A stretch of 64,000 nt of DNA from Chitinophaga pinensis. GTDB lineage: Bacteria; Bacteroidota; Bacteroidia; Chitinophagales; Chitinophagaceae. The notes beneath the pieces are model-generated. The model ran no database searches. It was not told the DNA's origin and was given only the letters and a program-made list of their open reading frames with translations. A program made the position numbers and the translations under genes. The stretch lies in contig CAMAXV010000005.1 in assembly GCA_945862385.1 (NCBI GenBank), forward strand, positions 1 to 64,000. The letters run 5' to 3'. The number at the start of each line of letters is the position of its first letter. Position 1 is the stretch's first letter. Below are positions 1 to 7,254 of this stretch, one piece after another.

Positions 1-46
1 ATTCATCCCCCAAATTCCTTAACTTCAGGTTAACCAATCATCCACC

Positions 47-751
47 ATGACAACCACCCTGCAACAACACCTTCGGGATGCGGGATACGACCTCATTGAT
101 GGTCCCCTGCGCAACCACCAGCTCCTGCAACTCTGGCTCAAAAAGGGCCTCAGCGAACCTGAACTCTACTATGCTGATCTGCTGCATGCCTTTACAAGCG
201 ATGTGAAACTGAAAATCAAAAAAGATTCCGGTTTGTCGGTTTCTCACCAGCATAAAAACGACTATGCCTTCCAGATCGGCATAACACTCTTGCAGGAATG
301 GATGCAGGGTGCAGGGCTGCCTGCTGTTGACCTCAGCAGTGCTATTGGTGGAGGATCTAAAGTGAGTATTTCCTACCAGAACGCCCAAACGGAAGTGGTG
401 CCGCTCGGGGAGCTGACGCAGTTCTTCAGCCAGGCTGATTTCCTCCACCCCAACCCCGTTCTCCTACGCAATGCCAACCGCAACAATATCCTCGTGATCA
501 CCGGAATAGTAACTGCCGAGAACCTGGTAGCTGACATCACTACTACCGGTAAAATCAATACCAAGGCCATCAGCGCTTTGAAAAAACAGTCCGGTAACCG
601 CATCGAATTCTCTGGAAATAAAAACAATGCACTCCGCATGGTAGCCGGTAAACAACGATTCCCGGTTGCTGTAAAAGCCAGTCGCATTGATTTTGACAAA
701 GGCCGCTTCAACGGACTAACGCTTGTGACGGATGGGAGGGGGGTGTTTTAA
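47..751 (+). CDS. Putative bacterial gasdermin-like pore-forming protein
   Basis: The 234-residue protein has no signal peptide and no transmembrane helix. Its order of elements resembles bacterial gasdermins as I remember them: an N-terminal helix ending in a GY-x-hydrophobic strand (LRDAGYDLIDGP) followed by a leucine-rich helix; a glycine-rich amphipathic stretch near residues 75-105; a strand SISYQNAQTEVVPL leading into ELTQFFSQADF; and a final strand pair ending DFDKGRFNGLTLV. Bacterial gasdermins form membrane pores after a protease removes a short C-terminal inhibitory peptide. Here only about ten residues follow the last strand, so that peptide would be very short. There is no N-terminal cysteine for palmitoylation. 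The usual protease neighbour would lie upstream, off the window; downstream is only repeat DNA. This is a family resemblance by eye, not a search result; otherwise it is a hypothetical protein. Confidence 0.5.
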   Translation: MTTTLQQHLRDAGYDLIDGPLRNHQLLQLWLKKGLSEPELYYADLLHAFTSDVKLKIKKDSGLSVSHQHKNDYAFQIGITLLQEWMQGAGLPAVDLSSAIGGGSKVSISYQNAQTEVVPLGELTQFFSQADFLHPNPVLLRNANRNNILVITGIVTAENLVADITTTGKINTKAISALKKQSGNRIEFSGNKNNALRMVAGKQRFPVAVKASRIDFDKGRFNGLTLVTDGRGVF

Positions 752-764
752 CAGCCAGGGACAA

Positions 765-957
765 GGCACAAGGGGGAAAGGCAAGTTGAAAGAAATAAGT
801 TGAGAGTTTATTTCTCAACCCTCAACTTAATTCTCTCAACTAAATTGCAGGCAAGTTCAACTTATGTATTTCAAGGCAGGGCACAAGGGGGAAAGGCAAG
901 TTGAAAGAAATAAGTTGAGAGTTTATTTCTCAACCCTCAACTTAATTCTCTCAACTT
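765..957. repeat. Tandem copies of an AAGTTGAGAG-type intergenic repeat
   Basis: Two near-identical units lie about 115 bp apart (starting near 765 and 880). Each reads GGCACAAGGGGGAAAG, then a TTGAAAGAAATAAGTTGAGA arm, then a complementary CTCAACCCTCAACTTAATTC arm, so each unit can fold into a hairpin. The same words recur at 3250-3377 and 54329-54487. The block lies between the gasdermin-like gene and a broken nuclease gene. It carries no coding potential of its own; the overlapping 864-1601 ORF begins in it by accident. Confidence 0.75.
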
Positions 958-978
958 ATCTGTTTCAAGTCAGGGCAC

Positions 979-1486
979 ATGGCTTCGATTATAGAACAGT
1001 CGCGTGTAAAAGCCATTCGCTCGGTGGATCATATTCGGGTGCGGATGTATTGGGAACTGGGCTTTATAGACAGTTTTATGTATTATTCCCAATTGCGTCG
1101 GCACTGCGGACGCAATTCAGTTGGACTCATTACAAACTATTATTAAGTGTTGTAAATCAATCACAAAGATTGTTTTATGAAGCGGAATCTATCAAAAATA
1201 ATTGGAGTTCACGCCAATTGGAGCGACAAATCAACAGCCAGTTATATGAAAGACTGCTATTAAGCAGTAAGCCTGAAGATGTGCTTGCTGTTGCAAACTC
1301 TGAAAAAAATCCTCTTGATGCAAAGGAACTCATTAAAGACCCCATGGTGCTGGAGTTTCTTGGACTGAAACCTGATGCAACCTATTATGAGAGGGATTTG
1401 GAGTCGAAAATCATTACCCACTTGCAGGAATTCCTGCTTGAGCTGGGAAATGGGTTTGCATTTATGTCAGGATTTGAGTTTTTAAA
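979..1486 (+). pseudogene. Remnant of a YhcG/DUF1016 family PDDEXK-type nuclease
   Basis: The N-terminal part is read in one frame from the ATG at 979 (IIEQSRVKAIRSVDHIRVRM, typical of the YhcG N-terminal domain). The rest is read in another frame (FYVLFPIASALRTQFSWTHY, then NWSSRQLERQIN, then KDPMVLEFLGLKPD). Between them the segment that normally links the two domains is missing. The protein stops being homologous at about 1486, where a dispersed repeat begins, so the catalytic C-terminal half is absent. YhcG proteins accompany restriction-modification and other defence loci. The frameshift, internal deletion and truncation together make this a dead gene. The 864-1601 ORF of the track is a chimera of repeat and remnant. 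Confidence 0.8.
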
Positions 1487-1594
1487 CCACCCCGTCACCT
1501 GCCTTCGGCAGGCAAGCTCATTCACCGGCACTTTCAGCGCCGGTTCACTCGTGCCACCCCTCCTATCCATTCGCTTTGCTCATGGCAGGAGGGG
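1487..1594 (-). repeat. Partial, inverted copy of the 175-bp palindrome-bounded element
   Basis: Read on the minus strand this matches the first half of the elements at 7009-7183 and 59744-59918: a CCCCTCC/GGAGGGG terminus, GGCACGA, a variable small hairpin, GAATGAGCTTGCCTGCC, a GCCTGCCGAAGGCAGG hairpin and GACGGGGTGG. Its outer palindrome is diverged (CCTCCTATCC...GGCAGGAGGGG). It sits exactly where the YhcG remnant loses homology. Confidence 0.8.
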
Positions 1595-1671
1595 AGTATG
1601 ACATCTGTTGAATCCATATTTTATTAATGTAATATCCAAAAAATTTTTGTGAAGAATAACAATTAATTCCC

Positions 1672-3204
1672 TTACTTCAACACCCTGTTTGCCCAGGGGA
1701 TGAAATGGGTGAAATTGGGGGCATCGGTATGTCCGCCATCATGCTGGCGCCAGGCCAGTTCTCCGTCCAGCAAACCGCTCAGTACGGGTGGTATTTTTTC
1801 CATCCTATAGTCATTGCTTTTGCCAAGGTCTTTTCCTCCTAATAATTTGTATACTGAACCGGCTGCAATCACGGCCATATAACTGCCTGTCTGATCAAGC
1901 CATTTGGCATCTCCCTTTTCCGGAATGCCATAACTGATGAACAGCGGTCTCGGTGCCGCCAGGGCAATCAGTTCGTGGGAATCTACAGGCAGGTCACATC
2001 CCGTTTTTTTACCGGATACCCCCTCTTCAGCGGCATAGCGGAGGTAGTTGCCAGCCATCCAATGGTATTCACCTCCTCCTGCGAGATTTTCCACCGCCTC
2101 CCCAAACACCCTTCTGTGCAGTGTAGTGCCTCCTTTGCCGGATGAACCAATCAATCCAACAGCAAACCGGGGTTCAAAAGCCATGGTCACCAGCGCCGCC
2201 TTACCATAGCGTGAAACGCCTTCAATACCCACTTTTCGGGCATCCACCAGCGGATCGGTCTCCAGGTAATCCAGTCCCCTCGCTGCACCCCAGGCCCATG
2301 CCCTGAGCGTGCCCCAGTCGTCTGGTTTACGCGGTTGCCCCTGGTTGCACAACCCAATGATGCCACGGGTGAGTCCGGCTCCGTTATCTGCCTGTATGCT
2401 GTTCGTTTCAATGGTGCAATAACCCCATCCTGCCGCCAGGAGTCTTTCCTGGGGGGTAAGTTCTGCTTCTGCTTTCGCGGGAGCAAAGAAATTCGGACCA
2501 GCAAGCCGGGTGATGGGCTGATAGGCAGGGTATTTGTCAAAGATGGCTTTTACGGGAGGATCGGCGCTGATCATCATGGTTTTAAACGCAGCATTCAGCT
2601 TGTCCATTTCATCTGGCGATGGCTGGGCCGGTGCAGGGAATACAGGTCGGCCGCCAAACATCATCAGCACAGGAACCGGACCTTTTACATTGGCCGGCAC
2701 TACCAGCATCATGTTGATCTCCACACTGATCAGCGGATATTGGCTGTTGTCAACTTTTCCAACCAGCCATTTTGCAACAACCGGAATGCGGTTGACCACC
2801 TCGCGGTCGGTGGCTTTAACGTGCCAGCTAACTGCCGGAATATTTTTTGGCAGGCGGCCATAAACCTCTTTTTCAAATAGCTCAATCAGCTCTGGTCGCC
2901 GTTGCTGCATCCAGGTTGCTGCGTTGGTCACTTTAGTGCCTTTGTTCAGCGTGAGCGCGTCGGGCAGTTCCGGACAGGGATTGGCCAGTGATTCATCATA
3001 ATTCGCATGGTCTGGTGCATTTTCATTGCCACTGCGCCCGGGCCGCAGTTTGCGGATACCCAGTTGCTGTTTCATGTGGTCATGATCCTGCTGGGCAGTG
3101 AAAGTGGTGAGTCTGGGAAACCTGCTGCTGTCGATTACTGCTGTTTGTGCAACGGACTGCTGCATGGCACCAAGTAGAAAGAAGAATACTGTCAGTTTTT
3201 TCAT
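1672..3204 (-). CDS. Secreted CE15-like glucuronoyl esterase / acetyl xylan esterase family protein
   Basis: The ATG at 3204 gives 510 residues starting with a signal peptide (MKKLTVFFFLLGAMQQSVAQ). The longer ORF back to 3369 only adds translated repeat DNA. The alpha/beta-hydrolase core carries GVEGVSRYGK, matching the G-x-S-R-x-GK nucleophile elbow of CE15 enzymes, and HDGGHTD near the C-terminus as the likely catalytic histidine. CE15 enzymes cleave ester links between glucuronoxylan and lignin alcohols, and this protein would act in the periplasm or outside the cell. The flanking genes do not form a polysaccharide-utilisation locus, so the natural substrate is open. Confidence 0.75.
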   Translation of the reverse strand: MKKLTVFFFLLGAMQQSVAQTAVIDSSRFPRLTTFTAQQDHDHMKQQLGIRKLRPGRSGNENAPDHANYDESLANPCPELPDALTLNKGTKVTNAATWMQQRRPELIELFEKEVYGRLPKNIPAVSWHVKATDREVVNRIPVVAKWLVGKVDNSQYPLISVEINMMLVVPANVKGPVPVLMMFGGRPVFPAPAQPSPDEMDKLNAAFKTMMISADPPVKAIFDKYPAYQPITRLAGPNFFAPAKAEAELTPQERLLAAGWGYCTIETNSIQADNGAGLTRGIIGLCNQGQPRKPDDWGTLRAWAWGAARGLDYLETDPLVDARKVGIEGVSRYGKAALVTMAFEPRFAVGLIGSSGKGGTTLHRRVFGEAVENLAGGGEYHWMAGNYLRYAAEEGVSGKKTGCDLPVDSHELIALAAPRPLFISYGIPEKGDAKWLDQTGSYMAVIAAGSVYKLLGGKDLGKSNDYRMEKIPPVLSGLLDGELAWRQHDGGHTDAPNFTHFIPWANRVLK

Positions 3205-3249
3205 GACTGGGGTTGATGCTTCAAGGTAGTGGAAATTTACTTGCCGAAG

Positions 3250-3377
3250 GCAGGGTATTAGGCACGAAGCATGAGGGAGGAAAGGAAAGTTGAAAGAATT
3301 AAGTTGAGAGAGTTTATTTCTCAACCCTAAACTAAATTCTCTCAACTTAAGTATTTCAAGGCAGGGCACAAGGTTTC
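3250..3377. repeat. AAGTTGAGAG-type intergenic repeat copy
   Basis: It lies just upstream of the esterase gene. It has the same arms as the 765-957 copies (AATTAAGTTGAGAGAGTTTA and TTCTCTCAACTTAAGTATTT) and the same AAGGCAGGGCACAAGG border. It can form a long hairpin. Confidence 0.7.
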
Positions 3378-3422
3378 GATGAAATTACCGTGAAATCAAT
3401 ATTGTAATCTGCCAATCAATAC

Positions 3423-4688
3423 TCAAGACCGCTCTCTTACATAGATTTGTGAAATCTTAATGGGTGTTTCGGGATACACAGCAATTAAATGAGAACGAAT
3501 TACAGCAAGACTGTTTTCTTTTTCTTTATTCAGTTTTACATTCAGTATCTGAGATTCTTTTTTGGGCATGTGGCAATCGATACAATTTTCCTGTAGTGTT
3601 GCAACGCCAACTTTTTCTGAGAGGGTGCAGAAATTATTTTTTTCCACGGAATGGCATTGCATGCATTTTTGAGAAAACAGGCTGACATTGCCGCGTTGTT
3701 CTTCGTGTGGATTATGGCAGGTAGTACATGTCATCATTGAAGCATTGGTAAAACACGCGCTTTTGGCAAGTAAGCCATACTGATTACCATGAACATCCAC
3801 TTTCGCCTGGAGATTTGTTTCGGAAGTGTTATGTATTAAACTATCTCCTGTTTCAAAATCCAAGGCTGGTTTAAAATCAGCAGAACTGCTGGAGTGGCAA
3901 ATGGCACAGGCATCCAGTTGTTGGTGTTGGGAAAGATTATTCGCATTCACTATAAAATTCTCTCCTTTAGCACCCGGATGTAAAGTAAAATGATCCACGT
4001 GTTTACCACCTGCACCATGACACTTTTCACAGTTTACACCAAATACAATTCTATCCTTATCAAATTGCTGTGCTTGTTGTATGTGGTTTGAAAGAATGTC
4101 CACATAACTGCTGTGGCAACCCAGACATGCGCTGTTAACTGATCTTCCAAAGTTGGCAATGTAATCAGAGTAACCCGGACTATTAGACCAGGAGTCTGCC
4201 TGTGTATAGTACGATATCGGTAACTGAAACAGTTGATTATTTTTCCAGTATAAATAAGTTTGTCCCCTCGTACCTGAACCAATCACCATATCAAAACGAT
4301 ATGCTTGCACAAAAGCCCTGTTTACATAATTAACCTGATAAAATCCTGAATCAAGATCCTTCATCACCACACCATCAAAATAGTTGTATGCATAATTATT
4401 TTCACCTTCTTCAAAGCTGCCCATGATATTGTCTTTACTGGCAGACATTGAAGTGTTTTTGTGGCTTGTCAACAGAAAATTTTTATAGATATCAGCATGA
4501 CAATTCTTACATGCACCTGATCCAACCAAACTGTTATCAGCTCTTTGGATAACAATATCCTTTTCTGTTTTTTCCTGATTGAACAAACAGGAAGAAACAA
4601 CTGAAACAAAAAAAATGATGATTGTAAAAATCAAGAAATAACGGGAATAGAATAACCAATGCTGGCTTTTGTTATATATCGATTGCAT
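3423..4688 (-). CDS. Seven-haem c-type cytochrome, membrane-anchored
   Basis: The 421 residues contain seven CxxCH haem-binding motifs: CKNCH, CLGCH, CEKCH, CAICH, CTTCH, CMQCH and CIDCH. The N-terminus has one hydrophobic segment ending in VVSSC, which could be a lipoprotein cleavage site or a simple membrane anchor. The haem domain therefore faces the periplasm. Multihaem cytochromes of this type shuttle electrons or reduce nitrogen or sulphur compounds, but no catalytic partner gene is adjacent, so a substrate cannot be named. It is transcribed alone and is more AT-rich than the esterase next to it. Confidence 0.8.
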   Translation of the reverse strand: MQSIYNKSQHWLFYSRYFLIFTIIIFFVSVVSSCLFNQEKTEKDIVIQRADNSLVGSGACKNCHADIYKNFLLTSHKNTSMSASKDNIMGSFEEGENNYAYNYFDGVVMKDLDSGFYQVNYVNRAFVQAYRFDMVIGSGTRGQTYLYWKNNQLFQLPISYYTQADSWSNSPGYSDYIANFGRSVNSACLGCHSSYVDILSNHIQQAQQFDKDRIVFGVNCEKCHGAGGKHVDHFTLHPGAKGENFIVNANNLSQHQQLDACAICHSSSSADFKPALDFETGDSLIHNTSETNLQAKVDVHGNQYGLLAKSACFTNASMMTCTTCHNPHEEQRGNVSLFSQKCMQCHSVEKNNFCTLSEKVGVATLQENCIDCHMPKKESQILNVKLNKEKENSLAVIRSHLIAVYPETPIKISQIYVRERS

Positions 4689-4885
4689 ATATACGATAAA
4701 GCCACTAAGTTTTTTTAATCCAATATGTTGATCAGATGGTTAAGAGACTATATACAATGAAATTAACCTTTTATGTCCAATTCACATTTTAAATCAGGTT
4801 TATGGATGAAAATCCCGTGAAATGTAGGTGAAAACACGTTGTAAAGCTTAGGTAGTTCAAAGACATTCGTTGTAAAGAATAACTT

Positions 4886-5131
4886 ATGCCTACAATTTTA
4901 TATATTTTTGGATGGCGGATTTATTTTTATTCAAATGAAAATAATGAACCGATTCATGTTCATGCACAAAAGGCAGATATGGAGTGTAAATATTGGCTAC
5001 TCGAAGAGGAAATTGAAATATCAGAAGAATTTTCATTTAACATGAATCCTGCATCCAAACGTGAAATAAAAAAAATCATTCATCAACATTTTGATACAAT
5101 TATTGATGCCTGGTACAAACATTTAAAATAA
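4886..5131 (+). CDS. DUF4160 domain protein
   Basis: This 81-residue protein begins MPTILYIFGWRIYFYSNENN and continues EPIHVHAQKADMECKYW, the characteristic DUF4160 pattern (I-x-x-F-x-x-Y/W, then EPxHxH). It is directly followed by a DUF2442 gene with no gap. DUF4160/DUF2442 pairs are widespread in bacteria and have been suggested to be toxin-antitoxin-like modules, but the biochemical role is not established. The AT-rich composition fits horizontal acquisition. The 197 bp upstream (4689-4885) hold no recognisable feature. Confidence 0.8.
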   Translation: MPTILYIFGWRIYFYSNENNEPIHVHAQKADMECKYWLLEEEIEISEEFSFNMNPASKREIKKIIHQHFDTIIDAWYKHLK

Positions 5132-5368
5132 GTGGCGATGGTTATAATTCATGACATAAAAGGATTAAACTTCGATAATGAAAATATTTATCTGGAAGTA
5201 GATGGAATAAAAGTGAAGGCTCCATTGGAGAAAGTTTCGCAAAAACTACTCAATGCTTCAGATCTTCAAAAAATGATTTTTAAAATTTCACCATCAGGAT
5301 ATGGCATTCACTGGCCACTGATTGATGAAGATCTGGCAGTAGATCCGCTCTTGAAATATGCCGTTTAG
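5132..5368 (+). CDS. DUF2442 domain protein
   Basis: 78 residues if the GTG at 5132, immediately after the DUF4160 stop codon, is used; an ATG two codons later (5138) is the alternative. The sequence has the compact DUF2442 pattern, including the terminal GYGIHWPLIDEDLAVDPLL. This domain often accompanies DUF4160 as the second gene. Translational coupling with 4886-5131 is likely. The C-terminus overlaps the end of the convergent pxpC gene by four bases. Confidence 0.8.
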   Translation: MAMVIIHDIKGLNFDNENIYLEVDGIKVKAPLEKVSQKLLNASDLQKMIFKISPSGYGIHWPLIDEDLAVDPLLKYAV

Positions 5369-6288
5369 GAAAGAAATCCATTCATACTAAACCTTGCCTT
5401 TACTCCAGGCCTGCATTGTGCTAAAATGGAAATGGCTTTTGATGTAAGTCTGGCTATGCGGGGATAGCCGCCGATGGTCTGGGCATCGGCCATGAGGATG
5501 ATGGGATGTCCTTCGTTCGTTACCTGAACAATACCGGCAGTGACTGCCGTAGACAAGAGCTCTCTTTTCTCTTTCAACTGGAGGAAGGTTCCTTCAAGCC
5601 GGTATCCCATGCGGTTAGCATGGTTGGCAATGATAAAGGACGCTTCAAAAAAACGTAGCTGACTATCGGCGTCAAACCAGGCCCACTCAGGTCCGCTTTC
5701 ACATGCAATCAATACAGTTTCATTCACATGGGGCCATGGCTCCACCTGCGCCTTCCAGTTACCCACTCCGAAACCATCCTCCCGAATCACGATATCCCGC
5801 CCCCATTCCTGCATCCTGCCGGCATCTTTAAGCGGAATCTGTTGTCCGGCTTCAGGGTTCTTCCCTGCTATACCGCCAATACCGGATGGCAGGTAAGTGG
5901 AAGCACTACCGAGTTCATTTGTTACCTGCAATCCCCCTGATATGGCGATATAGGTTCTGCAGCCCTGCGGATCGGGATGCAGCTTCAACTGAGATCCTGC
6001 CACCATCCTGATGAGCTTGTTGTAATCCACCCCACAGCCATTTACGGTAGCCCTGGCACCTCCGCCGGTAAGCGCAAAGGTGATTGTTTCATCACAGGTG
6101 ATGATTGTGCCATGGAGCGTGCATTCCAGCACTGCTTCACCATCGGTATTGCCGCAGAGTCGGTTGGCAGTGATGGCTGATTCCCTATCCATCACGCCTC
6201 CCACAGGAACACCATATTGCTGGTAACCCCACCGTCCGAGGTCCTGGATGCTGCATTGGATACCGGATTTTACAATAGTGATGCTCAT
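5365..6288 (-). CDS. pxpC: 5-oxoprolinase subunit PxpC (KipA-like carboxyltransferase domain)
   Basis: The 307-residue protein has the biotin-dependent carboxyltransferase/KipA fold signature: IQDLGRWGYQQYGVPVGGVMD at the start, a central AISGGL segment and ILMADAQTIGGYPRIA near the C-terminus. With PxpA and PxpB it hydrolyses 5-oxoproline to glutamate using ATP. It overlaps pxpB by four bases, so translation is coupled. pxpA is not in the visible neighbourhood. Confidence 0.9.
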   Translation of the reverse strand: MSITIVKSGIQCSIQDLGRWGYQQYGVPVGGVMDRESAITANRLCGNTDGEAVLECTLHGTIITCDETITFALTGGGARATVNGCGVDYNKLIRMVAGSQLKLHPDPQGCRTYIAISGGLQVTNELGSASTYLPSGIGGIAGKNPEAGQQIPLKDAGRMQEWGRDIVIREDGFGVGNWKAQVEPWPHVNETVLIACESGPEWAWFDADSQLRFFEASFIIANHANRMGYRLEGTFLQLKEKRELLSTAVTAGIVQVTNEGHPIILMADAQTIGGYPRIARLTSKAISILAQCRPGVKARFSMNGFLS

Positions 6289-6959
6289 GATAGTTGTTCA
6301 AATGCTTCGGTGGTGATGGCTTCAAACTGCACCAGGTCGCCTGCGGAAAGCCGGCTGCACGGTTGGGCGTTTTTATCAAAAAGTCTCCAGGGCGTTCTGC
6401 CAATGATGTGCCATCCTCCGGGTATCACAGCCGGATAAATGCCTGTCTGCCTGCCTGCAATGGCCACACTACCACCGGGTACTTCCAGCCGGGGCGACTC
6501 CCTGCGGGGCATTTCCAGCTCCGGAGGAAGGATGCCCATATAAGCGAATCCGGGAACAAAGCCAATCATGTAGACCCTGAAAGTCATGCCGGTATGGATT
6601 TCAATAATCTCCTGTATGCTGAGTCCTGTTGCTGAAGCAACCGCCTGAAGATCTGCTCCGTATGCTCCCGCATAACAGACCGGAACAATATGTTTGCGCA
6701 TTTCTCCTGTCTCAAGGGTCTCATCCTCAGTAAATTCACTAAGGAGTGTATTTAACTGGGTTGTAACCTCCTCTTTGTTTGTTTGTGCGCTGAAATAAAC
6801 GGTGAGGCTGCTGTATGCAGGCGCCGATTCAATGAAACCCATGAAGGGAGCTGCTTGCAGCCGGTGATGCAGTTGCAGCACTTGCTGGTTCGCAGTTTCG
6901 GAAATGACTTCTGAAAAGGCGATGGTCAGTGCCTGGTCGCTGATGTGATATATGCGCAT
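6285..6959 (-). CDS. pxpB: 5-oxoprolinase subunit PxpB (KipI-like)
   Basis: The ATG at 6959 gives the usual length of 224 residues (MRIYHISDQALTIAFSEVIS). The 279-residue ORF reaching 7124 is only translated repeat sequence. Family marks include IVPVCYAG, FVPGFAYMG and VPGGSVAIAGRQTGIYP. PxpB forms the ATP-dependent 5-oxoprolinase with PxpC and PxpA; its KipI relatives inhibit a sporulation kinase in Bacillus, which is not relevant here. The gene is first in a two-gene operon with pxpC. A complete 175-bp repeat element separates it from mqnC. Confidence 0.9.
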   Translation of the reverse strand: MRIYHISDQALTIAFSEVISETANQQVLQLHHRLQAAPFMGFIESAPAYSSLTVYFSAQTNKEEVTTQLNTLLSEFTEDETLETGEMRKHIVPVCYAGAYGADLQAVASATGLSIQEIIEIHTGMTFRVYMIGFVPGFAYMGILPPELEMPRRESPRLEVPGGSVAIAGRQTGIYPAVIPGGWHIIGRTPWRLFDKNAQPCSRLSAGDLVQFEAITTEAFEQLS

Positions 6960-7008
6960 TGGCTTCACTGGTACTTGACGTGTTGTACTAGTAAAAACTT
7001 CAATAAAT

Positions 7009-7183
7009 CCCCTCCTGGACAGGAGGGGTGGCATGAATTCGGCTGCACCGAGGGTGCAGGCGAATGAGCTTGCCTGCCGAAGGCAGGTGCCGGGGTGGTG
7101 GATATTACAATTTGATTCCACCACCCCGCCTCAACAAACTCACTTCGTTCATTTGTCTCGGCACCCCTCCTGGCCAGGAGGGG
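7009..7183 (+). repeat. Complete 175-bp palindrome-bounded dispersed element
   Basis: It is bounded on both sides by the 20-bp palindrome CCCCTCCTGG(C/A)CAGGAGGGG. Inside are a GCACC...GGTGC hairpin, a GCCTGCCGAAGGCAGG hairpin and a 12-bp stem GGGGTGGTGGA...TCCACCACCCC. It is the same length and orientation as the copy at 59744-59918. No transposase gene is inside. It behaves like a MITE or REP-type element and lies in a non-coding gap. Confidence 0.85.
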
Positions 7184-7254
7184 AGTTTCTCCGTTTTTTA
7201 TGACATAACACATAAGTTTACAGTTCCAGTAATGCGTTTTAATTGCATAAAAGG

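Noticed and set aside
3205-3369. N-terminal extension of the CE15 esterase
   Set aside because: These 55 codons translate an AAGTTGAGAG repeat and precede a proper signal peptide start.
6960-7124. N-terminal extension of pxpB
   Set aside because: It consists of the translated 175-bp repeat; the conserved protein starts at 6959.
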